A stretch of DNA of 64,000 bases from Nostoc sp. JL34. GTDB taxonomy: Bacteria > Cyanobacteriota > Cyanobacteriia > Cyanobacteriales > Nostocaceae. The notes under the pieces are model-generated. The model was given only the letters and a program-made list of their open reading frames with translations. It was not told the DNA's origin and did no database searches. The position numbers and the translations under genes are program-made. The stretch lies in contig NZ_JABXKQ010000108.1 in assembly GCF_017114945.1 (NCBI RefSeq), positions 92,424 to 156,423 on the forward strand. The letters are read 5' to 3'. Below are positions 37,111 to 46,335 of this stretch, in pieces. Position 1 is the stretch's first letter. Every line of letters begins with the position of its first letter.

Positions 37111-40100
37111 ATGGATAAACATCACTCTAATTTATCACCTGCAAAAAAAGCTCTTTTGGAAAAATGGAAGGGAGGAAAATTTCAAGCTGATATTATTCCT
37201 AAACGTCAACTGGTTAAAAATATTCCCTTATCTTTCTCCCAACAAAGACTATGGTTTATTGACCAACTTTACCACGGGAGTTCTTTCTATAATATTCCCA
37301 TTGCTTTTCATATAAAAGGACAACTGAATATTACAGTGCTTCAGCAAAGTCTGAATGAAATTCTCAAACGGCACGAAATTTGGCGCACAAATTTTACGCT
37401 TGTAAATGGAGAGCCAGTACAGGAAATTACACCAAAGTTAATTTGGGATTTACCTATCATTAATCTTGAACATTTATCTGGTAAAGATTGGGAAGGAGAA
37501 GTTAAACAACTTGTAGCTGAGTCAGCAACAAAACCCTTTAATTTAGCTAAAGGACTTTTAGTCAGAGCAACTTTACTACGCTTGAGTGAAGAAGAATATG
37601 TTTTGCTTTTGACCATGCACCATATCATCACGGATGGATGGTCTTGTGGTGTGTTCCTGCGCGAATTGTCAACACTCTATGCGGCTTTATCTACAAATCA
37701 GCCTTCTCCCTTATCTGAACTCCCGATTCAATATGCAGATTTTGCAATTTGGCAACGCGATCGCACCCAAGGTGAATTCCTTGCAACCAAATTAAATTAT
37801 TGGAAGCAACAACTAAGCGGTGATCTGACTGTACTACAATTACCCACAGACCGTCCGCGACCTACTGTCACAACTTTTGCTGGTGCCAAGCAATACTTTA
37901 CATTCTCAGCAGCCTTGACTGATGCACTCAGACAATTAAGCCAACGAGAAGATGCCACTTTATTTATGAGTTTGCTGGCAGCATTCAACATCCTATTATA
38001 CCGCTATACAAACCAGGAAGATATTGTAATTGGTTCTCCAATTGCCAACCGTAACCGAGCCGAATTAGAAGGTCTGCTGGGCTTGTTTGTTAATACTTTG
38101 GTTTTACGTAATAACCTCAGTGGTAATCCCAGTTTCCGCGAGCTACTACATCGAGTCCGTGAGGTAACTCTCGATGCTTATGCACATCAAGATTTGCCTT
38201 TTGAGATGCTTGTAGAAGAATTACAACCCGAACGAGACTTAAGCCGAAATCCACTTTATGAAGTTATGTTTGTCTTGCAAAATACTCCAACATCTGTGCA
38301 GGAAGTATCTGGATTAACCTTGCGTGCTTTAGAGTTTGATAGTGGTACATCTCAATTAGATATTTTTCTGTCAATGTCTGAATCCCAAGAGGGGTTAACA
38401 GGGTGTTTGGAGTACAATACAGATATTTTTGATTCAACAACGATTATCCAATTTATTAACAATTTCCAGACTTTATTAGAAAATATCCTTGCTAATCCAG
38501 AGCAGCACATCTGTGAATTATCGCTACTAACTGCTTCTGATCAAGAGCAATTATTACTTAAATTTAATCAAACTAGTGCAGACTATCAAGATGTATCTCT
38601 GCACCAATTATTTGAGCAACAAGTTGAACTAACACCTGACTCTTTGGCATTAATTAGCCAGTCAGAAAAAGTTACTTATCGTCAACTTAATCATAACGTT
38701 AATCAGCTTGCCAATTATTTACAGAAACAGGGCGTAACAAAAGAAACACTGGTTGCTCTATGTCTGGAACGCTCTGTAGACATGGTAGTGGGAATTTTAG
38801 CTATCCTCAAAGCTGGCGGTGCATACATTCCCCTTGATCCAAGTTATCCAGTTGAGCGTCTGAATTTTATGCTCTCTGATTCTCAAGCATCAGTATTAAT
38901 TAGCCATCAGGAAATATTAGAAAAACTATCATTATCTTTGGCTAAAACCGTTTGCTTAGATATCCACAAAGACGAAATTTCTCAAGAAAATCCAGAAAAT
39001 CCCATCAATATCTCAAAAGCTGATAATCTTGCCTATATTATCTACACTTCTGGTTCAACTGGAACTCCTAAAGGCGTTCTTGGCACTCATCACGGTACCG
39101 TAAATGGCTTACACTGGTTATGGAAAACTTATCCTTTCGCCCCAGAAGAAATTTGTTGTCAGAAAACAGCTATTAGCTTTGTAGATTCTGTATGGGAAAT
39201 TTTTGCTCCTTTACTTAAAGGAATTCCTACAGTAATTATTAGCAATGCAACTGTATTAGATCCACAGCTATTTATAGAAGCTTTGGCGGCTCATAAAGTT
39301 ACGCGTATTATACTTGTGCCGTCACTACTGCGCTTACTTCTAGATAATTACAGTTATTTGACTCAGAAATTATCGCAACTCAAGCTTTGGATAACTAGCG
39401 GAGAAGCACTATCTGTTAAATTAGCTAAAACTTTCCGAGAATTAATACCATTTGGAAAACTAATCAACCTTTACGGCTCATCGGAAGTTTCCGCCAACGC
39501 CACTTACTACGACACCAGTTTATTATCAGATCAAGCAAACAGTGTCCCCATCGGTCGTCCGATCGATAATACTCAGGTCTATGTGTTAAATCGTAATTTA
39601 CAACCAACACCTGTAGGAGTTGTTGGCGAACTTTATATAGGTGGTGACGGATTGGCGAAGGGTTATTTACATCGTCTGGAATTAACTCAGGAAAGATTTA
39701 TCGATAACCCATTTATTACAGGAAATAAACTTTATAAAACAGGCGATATAGGGCGTTATCTCAATGATGGTAGTATTGAGTATTGGGGTCGCCATGATGA
39801 ACAAGTAAAAATCAGAGGTTTTCGAGTTGAATTGGGTGAAGTGGCAACTTTTATTACACAGCATCCAGATGTTCAAGAATCTGTTGTAATTGTCAGCAAT
39901 GAGGATCAAGAAAATCAATCTTTGATTGCCTATGTGGTTACAGATAAACACGACATAGCTGCACAACTGTTGCCTTCTTTGCAAGAGAGATTGCCTAACT
40001 ATATGCTACCATCTGCCTTTGTGGTATTAGATGCACTTCCACTGACACCTAATGGCAAAGTAGATAAGCGTTCTCTTCCCACAGATGAAGTTATTCGGAC

Positions 40101-41223
40101 AAATACTACTAAATCCTTCATTGCTCCTCGTAATATTACAGAATTATCATTAGTAAAATTGTGGGAAAATCTCCTAAGTACTAACCAGATTGGGGTGACA
40201 GATAACTTCTTTGATTTGGGTGGTCACTCATTTTTAGCTGTACGCTTAATGGCTCAAATTCAAGATAAATTTGGGCATAATCTTACCCTATCTACTCTTT
40301 TTGAAAATCCCACAATTGAGAAACTAGCTGCCATCGTCAGTCAGCGATCGCACGAAAATTCTAATTCATCTATTGTAGCAATTAACTCTTCTGGTTCCAA
40401 AATACCTTTCTTTTGTATGCATGGCGCTGGTGGAGGTATTAATCATTACTTTAACCTATCCAGAAGACTTGGTGAAGATTATCCATTCTATGCATTGGAA
40501 CATACTCCTGACAAAGCAGAACTTGAACTTCTCTCACTAGAAGAGACAGCAAATAACTACCTCCAAGAAATTCGTAAAGTACAACCAAATGGCCCTTATC
40601 TTTTAGGTGGACATTGTTATGGTGGTGTACTTGCTTTTGAAATGGCGCAGCAATTGCAAAGACAGGGTGAAACAGTAGATTTGTTAGTTGTTATCGATGC
40701 CATCCTCTCAGAAACACGCATTGAATCTACAAAAGATGATGATGCAAAATTTTTACTCCGCATGGCTGAATCAATCAAAACTGATAACAATATAGATTTT
40801 TCCATTCCTTTTGAGGAACTTCGATATTTGCCACTAAATGAGCAACTTCATTTGATTAATAAAAAAGCAAACTTCATTTTTAGCGATACAGAAATTAAAG
40901 ATTTTATCAGCTACTACAAACTTTTCAAATCTGATGTCCAAGCCATGCGAGATTATGTTCCACTACTTTATCCTCAGTCCATAACTCTATTTCGAGCAAA
41001 AGAGGAGATTATTCATGACTTTGACAATCCAGAGTGGAATACTGATGATCCTTTATTAGGTTGGGGTAAATATTCTAGTCAACCGATTCAAGTCATTGAA
41101 GTTCCTGGCGATCATTTCTCGATTTTCGTTGAGCCTCATATTCAGGAATTAACCAAACACCTGAGAAATTGTATCGATCTTGCTGTATGCGATGTAATCA
41201 ATAATGGGAGCAAAAGAAACTGA
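37111..41223 (+). CDS. Terminal NRPS module C-A-PCP-TE, beta-alanine predicted, cysteine thioesterase
   Basis: I start at ATG 37111 (MDKHHSNLSPAKK); the frame extends further upstream but without family-like sequence. The protein has 1370 residues. The C domain has an intact HHIITDGWS. The A domain has YTSGSTGTPKG and the pocket V-D-W-I-I-S-L-A-N, with the usual Asp235 replaced by Val691 and Asp one position later. That is close to the published beta-alanine code VDWVISLAD. The carrier serine is in DLGGHSF. The thioesterase nucleophile motif is GHCYGG, with Cys1169 replacing serine; GDHFSIFVEPH supplies the histidine. This protein should add beta-alanine and release the product. Its stop overlaps the P450 start. 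Confidence 0.93.
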   Translation: MDKHHSNLSPAKKALLEKWKGGKFQADIIPKRQLVKNIPLSFSQQRLWFIDQLYHGSSFYNIPIAFHIKGQLNITVLQQSLNEILKRHEIWRTNFTLVNGEPVQEITPKLIWDLPIINLEHLSGKDWEGEVKQLVAESATKPFNLAKGLLVRATLLRLSEEEYVLLLTMHHIITDGWSCGVFLRELSTLYAALSTNQPSPLSELPIQYADFAIWQRDRTQGEFLATKLNYWKQQLSGDLTVLQLPTDRPRPTVTTFAGAKQYFTFSAALTDALRQLSQREDATLFMSLLAAFNILLYRYTNQEDIVIGSPIANRNRAELEGLLGLFVNTLVLRNNLSGNPSFRELLHRVREVTLDAYAHQDLPFEMLVEELQPERDLSRNPLYEVMFVLQNTPTSVQEVSGLTLRALEFDSGTSQLDIFLSMSESQEGLTGCLEYNTDIFDSTTIIQFINNFQTLLENILANPEQHICELSLLTASDQEQLLLKFNQTSADYQDVSLHQLFEQQVELTPDSLALISQSEKVTYRQLNHNVNQLANYLQKQGVTKETLVALCLERSVDMVVGILAILKAGGAYIPLDPSYPVERLNFMLSDSQASVLISHQEILEKLSLSLAKTVCLDIHKDEISQENPENPINISKADNLAYIIYTSGSTGTPKGVLGTHHGTVNGLHWLWKTYPFAPEEICCQKTAISFVDSVWEIFAPLLKGIPTVIISNATVLDPQLFIEALAAHKVTRIILVPSLLRLLLDNYSYLTQKLSQLKLWITSGEALSVKLAKTFRELIPFGKLINLYGSSEVSANATYYDTSLLSDQANSVPIGRPIDNTQVYVLNRNLQPTPVGVVGELYIGGDGLAKGYLHRLELTQERFIDNPFITGNKLYKTGDIGRYLNDGSIEYWGRHDEQVKIRGFRVELGEVATFITQHPDVQESVVIVSNEDQENQSLIAYVVTDKHDIAAQLLPSLQERLPNYMLPSAFVVLDALPLTPNGKVDKRSLPTDEVIRTNTTKSFIAPRNITELSLVKLWENLLSTNQIGVTDNFFDLGGHSFLAVRLMAQIQDKFGHNLTLSTLFENPTIEKLAAIVSQRSHENSNSSIVAINSSGSKIPFFCMHGAGGGINHYFNLSRRLGEDYPFYALEHTPDKAELELLSLEETANNYLQEIRKVQPNGPYLLGGHCYGGVLAFEMAQQLQRQGETVDLLVVIDAILSETRIESTKDDDAKFLLRMAESIKTDNNIDFSIPFEELRYLPLNEQLHLINKKANFIFSDTEIKDFISYYKLFKSDVQAMRDYVPLLYPQSITLFRAKEEIIHDFDNPEWNTDDPLLGWGKYSSQPIQVIEVPGDHFSIFVEPHIQELTKHLRNCIDLAVCDVINNGSKRN

Positions 41224-42602
41224 TGAAACTACCCCCAGGTCCGAAAAAACCCTTATGGTTGCTAGGTCTGCAATTCGAGGTTGATCCCTTTGGCTATTTG
41301 GATGCTATTTCCAAAAGTTATGGTGATATTGTGACTGTAATGTCTGGCTCTGCACCAATTGTTTACATCAGTAATCCTTCAGGGATAAAAGAAATTTTCA
41401 CCAATACCAAAGAAATTAGCGCTAGCGGTGCATTGAACCAAGATTTCGCTTTTATAACCGGAAAAAAAGGAGTTCTGCAACTTGATGGTTTAATTCACAA
41501 AAATCGGCGTAAGCTCCTAATGCAGGCTTTTCATGGAGCGCGGATGCAAGCCTGTGGGCGAGGTATCTGCGAACTCACAGAAAAGATGATGAGTAAACAA
41601 GCGATTGGAAAACCTTTCGTTGCATACCCAATCATTGAAGATATTACCTTTCAAGTGGGTATAGAGCGGGTAATCGGTTTACATGAAGGAGAGCGTTATA
41701 ACAAAATCAAGCATTTATTTGCGTCTTTGCTTAAACTCGATAGACAATCTCTTATAGTTAAAATTTTTAGCAATATTTTCGGAGAAAAAGATTTAGGTAA
41801 ATGGAGTCCACAGGGATACCTCCTCCACTTACGGCGAGAACTTTTTCAATTGCTATCTACAGAGGTTAAAGAACGTCGCCAACAAGCAGATTTTTCATGC
41901 ACTGATATACTTGGTGATCTAATATTTGCTCGTGATGAAACAGGCGAAACATTAAGCGATGAAGAGGTGCGTGACTTGCTCTTATCGCCTATATTTGCAG
42001 CTGGTGATGCTTCAGGAACTGCCATTAGTTGGTCTTTGTACTGGATTCACCGTTTAAGAAATGTTCGGGAGCGACTATTGGAAGAACTTGATAGTCTTGG
42101 TCAAAACCCAGACCCCATGAGCATTGTTGCACTCCCATACTTAAATGCTGTTTGTAACGAAGTTTTGCGAATTTACCCAACCCAATTGTTTACATTTCCC
42201 AGGTTAGTAGAATCTCCAATTGAGTTAATGGGTTACGAAATACATCCCGGTACGATACTTCTTGGTAATATTTATTCAACGCATCAGCGTGATGATTTAT
42301 ATCCAAATCCAAAAGAGTTTCGACCAGAGCGTTTTTTAGAAAAACAATTTTCTCCCTACGAATTTCTGCCATTTGGTGGTGGTTCTCGTGTGTGTATTGG
42401 TGGGACTTTTGCCCTATTTGAAATGAAACTAATATTGGCAACTATTCTTTCAGGCTATCAATTGGAGTTGGTCAGTAAGCGCCCAGAACGTCCAAAATTT
42501 GCAGGTTTAATTTGTTCCCCTGCAAGTGGCGTGAAAATGCTTATGCGTGGTCGGCGTCAAGATCAAGGAAAGTCGCAGCCATTAGCTGCTGGTTTAGTTT
42601 AG
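41223..42602 (+). CDS. Cytochrome P450 (CYP110-like), tailoring enzyme
   Basis: The 459-residue protein has the heme motif FGGGSRVCIGG, an EVLR K-helix motif and an N-terminus typical of cyanobacterial CYP110-type P450s (LPPGPKKPLWLL). The I-helix reads FAAGDASGTA, where the usual acid-threonine pair is shifted or replaced by Ala-Ser. Its ATG shares a base with the stop of the terminal NRPS, so it is translationally coupled and very likely oxidises the released product. A paralogue follows. The electron donor may be the Suc_Fer-like ferredoxin at 45279 or a general ferredoxin. Confidence 0.92.
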   Translation: MKLPPGPKKPLWLLGLQFEVDPFGYLDAISKSYGDIVTVMSGSAPIVYISNPSGIKEIFTNTKEISASGALNQDFAFITGKKGVLQLDGLIHKNRRKLLMQAFHGARMQACGRGICELTEKMMSKQAIGKPFVAYPIIEDITFQVGIERVIGLHEGERYNKIKHLFASLLKLDRQSLIVKIFSNIFGEKDLGKWSPQGYLLHLRRELFQLLSTEVKERRQQADFSCTDILGDLIFARDETGETLSDEEVRDLLLSPIFAAGDASGTAISWSLYWIHRLRNVRERLLEELDSLGQNPDPMSIVALPYLNAVCNEVLRIYPTQLFTFPRLVESPIELMGYEIHPGTILLGNIYSTHQRDDLYPNPKEFRPERFLEKQFSPYEFLPFGGGSRVCIGGTFALFEMKLILATILSGYQLELVSKRPERPKFAGLICSPASGVKMLMRGRRQDQGKSQPLAAGLV

Positions 42603-42711
42603 CCAGTAGATTTGATTTTTCATTCAGTTGATATATATTTTTAAAGTTTCTGGTTTCTGAATTGATTTTTTCTGGCTAAGTATCTATAAATCATAGGAGT
42701 AAATAAGATTT

Positions 42712-44100
42712 ATGACACTACCACCAGGGCCAAAAACCCCCTTATGGCTGCTACGTCAGCAACTTGACACTAATCCGCTTGGCTGTTTGGATGATATTTA
42801 CAAACGCTATGGCGATATTATCACCATAATGTCTGGTTCTACACCAATAGTTTACGTCTGCAATCCTTCAGGAATCAAGCAATATTTAACTAATACGAAA
42901 GAAATTACAATCTCTAGTGTTCCGCCAGGAGATTCCCCGATTACAGTCGGACAGATGGGACAGCAAGGAATCCTTCATCTTGATGGCTTAGTTCACAAAC
43001 ATCGTCGTCCTCTATTGATGAAGACTTACCATGGAGAGCGGATGAACGCCAGCGGAAAAACTATTTGTGAACTCACGGAAAAAATTCTTAGTCAACAGGC
43101 GATTCCAAAAACTTTCATTGCCAATGAAATGTTATCAAAAATCACCTTGCAAGTAGCTATAGAGGTTGTGATTGGATTACGAGAAGGAGAGCGCTATGAA
43201 CAAATAAAACATCTATATACCTCTTGCATGAAATATGAAAAATCTCCCCTGTTTGAGATCATAACGAAATTGCCTTTTACACAATTGGATTTAGGTCGGC
43301 TAAGTCCTTGGGGATACCATAAATATATCCTGAAAGAAATTTTCCAATTTTTATACAATGAAGTCAAAGAACGCCGCCAGGAAGCAGATCCTTCACGCAC
43401 TGATATGCTTTCTGATTTGATATTTGCTTGTGATGAAACAGGTAAACCGTTAGGCGATGAAGAGGTGCGCGATCTTCTGTTTTTGCCTATATCAGCAAGT
43501 AATAATGGTGCAACAGATTCGCTTACCTGGTTATTATATTGGGTTCACCATTTAACAGATGTTCGTGAGCAACTGCTTGAGGAACTCGATAGCCTTGGTG
43601 AAAACCCAGATCCGATGAGAATTGTAGCATTGCCTTACCTTAATGCTGTTTGTAATGAGACCTTACGAATTTACCCAAGTTCAATGTTCTCGCTGCCAAG
43701 GGTGGTAGTCTCCCCAGTGGAGATTATGGGGTATGAGTTAATTCCGGGTACAGTACTCTTTACCAATATTTATTCAACACATCAACGTGAAGATGTGTAC
43801 CCAGAACCAAAACAATTTAAGCCAGAGCGCTTTCTAGAAAAAAAATTCTCTCCCTATGAATTTATTCCCTTCGGTAGCGGTGGTCGTAGTTGTATTGCCG
43901 GGGCTTTTTCTATATTTCAAATGAAACTTGTGTTAGCAACAATTCTTTCAAACTATAAATTAACACTAGTTAACAAGCAACCAGAACGACCAAAGCATTC
44001 CAATGACCAATGTTACGCCAAGAGTGGCGTGAAGATGGTTATGCATGGTCGGCGTCAGCATCAAGGAAAGTCAAAGCCACTTGTTTCGGACTTTGTTTAG
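42712..44100 (+). CDS. Second cytochrome P450 (CYP110-like), tandem paralogue
   Basis: The 462-residue protein is a clear paralogue of the previous gene, with heme motif FGSGGRSCIAG and ETLR. The I-helix oxygen-activation region reads ISASNNGATDS, so the conserved acid and alcohol are both absent. P450s without this pair are known that do reactions other than classic hydroxylation, or whose substrate supplies the hydroxyl. Both genes end in a similar RGRRQDQGKS/HGRRQHQGKS tail, which confirms tandem duplication. The 110-bp gap holds a GGAG-like site before the ATG. Confidence 0.91.
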   Translation: MTLPPGPKTPLWLLRQQLDTNPLGCLDDIYKRYGDIITIMSGSTPIVYVCNPSGIKQYLTNTKEITISSVPPGDSPITVGQMGQQGILHLDGLVHKHRRPLLMKTYHGERMNASGKTICELTEKILSQQAIPKTFIANEMLSKITLQVAIEVVIGLREGERYEQIKHLYTSCMKYEKSPLFEIITKLPFTQLDLGRLSPWGYHKYILKEIFQFLYNEVKERRQEADPSRTDMLSDLIFACDETGKPLGDEEVRDLLFLPISASNNGATDSLTWLLYWVHHLTDVREQLLEELDSLGENPDPMRIVALPYLNAVCNETLRIYPSSMFSLPRVVVSPVEIMGYELIPGTVLFTNIYSTHQREDVYPEPKQFKPERFLEKKFSPYEFIPFGSGGRSCIAGAFSIFQMKLVLATILSNYKLTLVNKQPERPKHSNDQCYAKSGVKMVMHGRRQHQGKSKPLVSDFV

Positions 44101-44197
44101 ATATTGGATTTAATTTTTTATTCAGTTGATATAAGTAGGTAGGCATAATTAAAGCTTTTCGCGCATAAAAATACATTTCATTTTGGAGTAAATAGAT

Positions 44198-45085
44198 ATG
44201 AATCAGAGTAATAAAGGCACAGTTGTCATTACAGGAACATCCACAGGTTTAGGTCGAGTAACTGCACTTTCCCTTGCTAAACAAGGGTACCGTGTTTTTG
44301 CTGGAGTCCGCACAGAGAAAGACGCACACTCACTTAAAGAGGCTGCGTCTGGTGATTTAATACCCATTATTATGGACATCACAAAAGCGGAAGAAATTAA
44401 ATCTGCTACCGAATTTGTCTCACTGGCGGTTGGTGATGAAGGATTGTTTGCATTAATTAATAACGCAGTTGTAGCAGTTGATGGGCCACTAGAATGTATT
44501 CCAATAGATGACATCAGATGGAATTTTGAAGTAAATGTTGTTGGTCAAATTGCAGTTACCCAAGCATTTTTACCCATGATCCGACAAGCCAAAGGTCGAA
44601 TCATCAATATCAGTGGGATTTGTGGCAGATTAGCTCTACCTTATAGAAGTCTGTTATCTGCTTCAAAATTTGCGATCGAGGCAATTACAGATTCTTTACG
44701 AATGGAATTAACTTCTAGCGGAATTGAGGTTATTTCCATTTTACCAGGGGGAATAGTAACTCCAGAACAGGCTGACAAAGTAGAAGCTAGTTATCAGGAA
44801 ACATTAGCTAATATGTCACCCGATACTAAAGCTATATATGGCAAAAATTACAAAATATATATGCAAGGTGCGGTAGAGGACAATCGCAGCACAGGTTTAC
44901 CACCTGAAAAAGTGACAAATGCGATTTTGGAGGCTCTGGAAGCTCGGAAACCAAAAAGACAATATTTTGTCACACAATCATTGTGGGAACTTCGGCTATA
45001 TGCGTTGTATAAAAGATTAGTACCACATCAATATTTTTATGACAATTTTTATAAGGGAATGCAAAAAGGAATGGGATTTGATTAG
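44198..45085 (+). CDS. SDR-family protein lacking the catalytic tyrosine
   Basis: The 295-residue protein has the NAD(P)-binding TGTSTGLGR and an SDR fold through the PGG loop. NNAG reads NNAV, and the catalytic YxxxK reads LSASK, with Leu153 in place of Tyr and Lys157 kept. Normal short-chain dehydrogenase chemistry is therefore unlikely unless another residue substitutes (a Tyr lies eight residues before the Lys). It may be a binding or regulatory relic, or catalyse a non-redox step. A GGAG ribosome site precedes the start. It lies just after the P450 pair, with the same orientation. Confidence 0.85.
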   Translation: MNQSNKGTVVITGTSTGLGRVTALSLAKQGYRVFAGVRTEKDAHSLKEAASGDLIPIIMDITKAEEIKSATEFVSLAVGDEGLFALINNAVVAVDGPLECIPIDDIRWNFEVNVVGQIAVTQAFLPMIRQAKGRIINISGICGRLALPYRSLLSASKFAIEAITDSLRMELTSSGIEVISILPGGIVTPEQADKVEASYQETLANMSPDTKAIYGKNYKIYMQGAVEDNRSTGLPPEKVTNAILEALEARKPKRQYFVTQSLWELRLYALYKRLVPHQYFYDNFYKGMQKGMGFD

Positions 45086-45278
45086 TAATTTTGCAAGAAG
45101 AAATTCAGGAGCTATAAATCAGCATTAATTATGTACGGCTTGCGAATAAACCAAGGTTTTTTTGTAAGAATTTGCAGATTTTAATTCCACAATAATTGAT
45201 TTGTAATTTTGGCTTCTGAATTCTTCTTCAACGCTATTTCATTCTTTTTGAATAACAACTATAGCAAAGATAGTAAAT

Positions 45279-46310
45279 ATGCCAACTCAACATATTCACC
45301 AACTTCTCACACCAGACTGTCGTTTTTGCTCCTTGGTTTCTAAAGCTAATGGAGAAGATCCAATTGGGACAGCAGGTACTTGTGAAAATTGGTTGATTAT
45401 GGAAGTTCCACAACCTTGGCCGCAAGAAATCTTTCAAGAAAATCCAACTATTAAGTCATTGATGGGTTTATTTGAAGAGTTAATTTTTAAGCATGAGGTC
45501 AAGTTGAAACCGATGCTAATTGCTCCCGATCGCGAGTATTCTCATCCTGGTTTTACCCGCTTGTTCTACTACTACCGCCCTGCAAAGCTATTTGCTCAGT
45601 TTGAGAAACAGGAGTTTGTTGTTCCAGAAAGCAAAGCCGCTGCTTTGGTGACAGCAATATTCAAGCAGTTAATGCAACAACCCAACGATTTATCAGAGTT
45701 TCAGCAATATCAACAACAAACGAGTCACATTCGTGAACTCATGGTTTGTACCCATGCTCAAGTTGATCTTGCTTGTGGCAGATTTGGGACTCCCATCTAT
45801 CGACGATTACGTAAAGAATATGCTCCTGCTTCTAATGGAAAGTTAAGAGTCTGGCAAACAACTCACTTTGGTGGTCATCAGTTTGCTCCTACCTTAGTTG
45901 ATTTACCCCAAGGGTGCTTGTGGGGACATTTAGAGCCAGATGTATTGGATTTACTAATACAGCGAAATGGCTCAGTTTCTGGTTTGCGTCAATACTACCG
46001 AGGATGGACTGGTTTAAGCGAATTTGAGCAAAGTGTTGAACGCGAAATTTGGATGCAGTTTGGTTGGAGTTGGCTAGATTACTTGAAAGCAGGCAAAGTG
46101 CTGGCGATGAAAGAGGTTGCTGAAGGACAAAATACTGACTGGGCAGAAGTTCGTATTGACTTTGCAGCTCCAGATGGTAGTAGATCAGGTGCCTATGAAG
46201 CCAGAGTAGAAGTTTGTGGTGAGGTCATGAGTGCATTTAACTCAGCAAAAGAGATGGAGTTAGAAGCAGTGAGGCAGTATCGCGTTAGCCGTTTGGTTAA
46301 GGTTGAGTAA
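45279..46310 (+). CDS. Sucrase/ferredoxin-like (Suc_Fer) family protein
   Basis: The 343-residue protein has a N-terminal Cys pair (CRFCSLVSK), VCTHAQVDLACGRFGTPIY and WQTTHFGGHQFAPTL followed by LPQGCLWG, the features of the Suc_Fer-like family, a thioredoxin-fold protein thought to bind a [2Fe-2S] cluster. Such genes often lie in natural product or siderophore clusters. Next to two P450s it could pass electrons to them, but that is inference. The 193-bp gap before it has no clear gene or terminator. Confidence 0.83.
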   Translation: MPTQHIHQLLTPDCRFCSLVSKANGEDPIGTAGTCENWLIMEVPQPWPQEIFQENPTIKSLMGLFEELIFKHEVKLKPMLIAPDREYSHPGFTRLFYYYRPAKLFAQFEKQEFVVPESKAAALVTAIFKQLMQQPNDLSEFQQYQQQTSHIRELMVCTHAQVDLACGRFGTPIYRRLRKEYAPASNGKLRVWQTTHFGGHQFAPTLVDLPQGCLWGHLEPDVLDLLIQRNGSVSGLRQYYRGWTGLSEFEQSVEREIWMQFGWSWLDYLKAGKVLAMKEVAEGQNTDWAEVRIDFAAPDGSRSGAYEARVEVCGEVMSAFNSAKEMELEAVRQYRVSRLVKVE

Positions 46311-46335
46311 ATGGAAATGATCCGAAAACTAAAAA

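Noticed and set aside
42190..42441. Minus-strand ORF inside the first P450
   Set aside because: It is antisense to a strongly conserved coding region including the heme motif; no family features.
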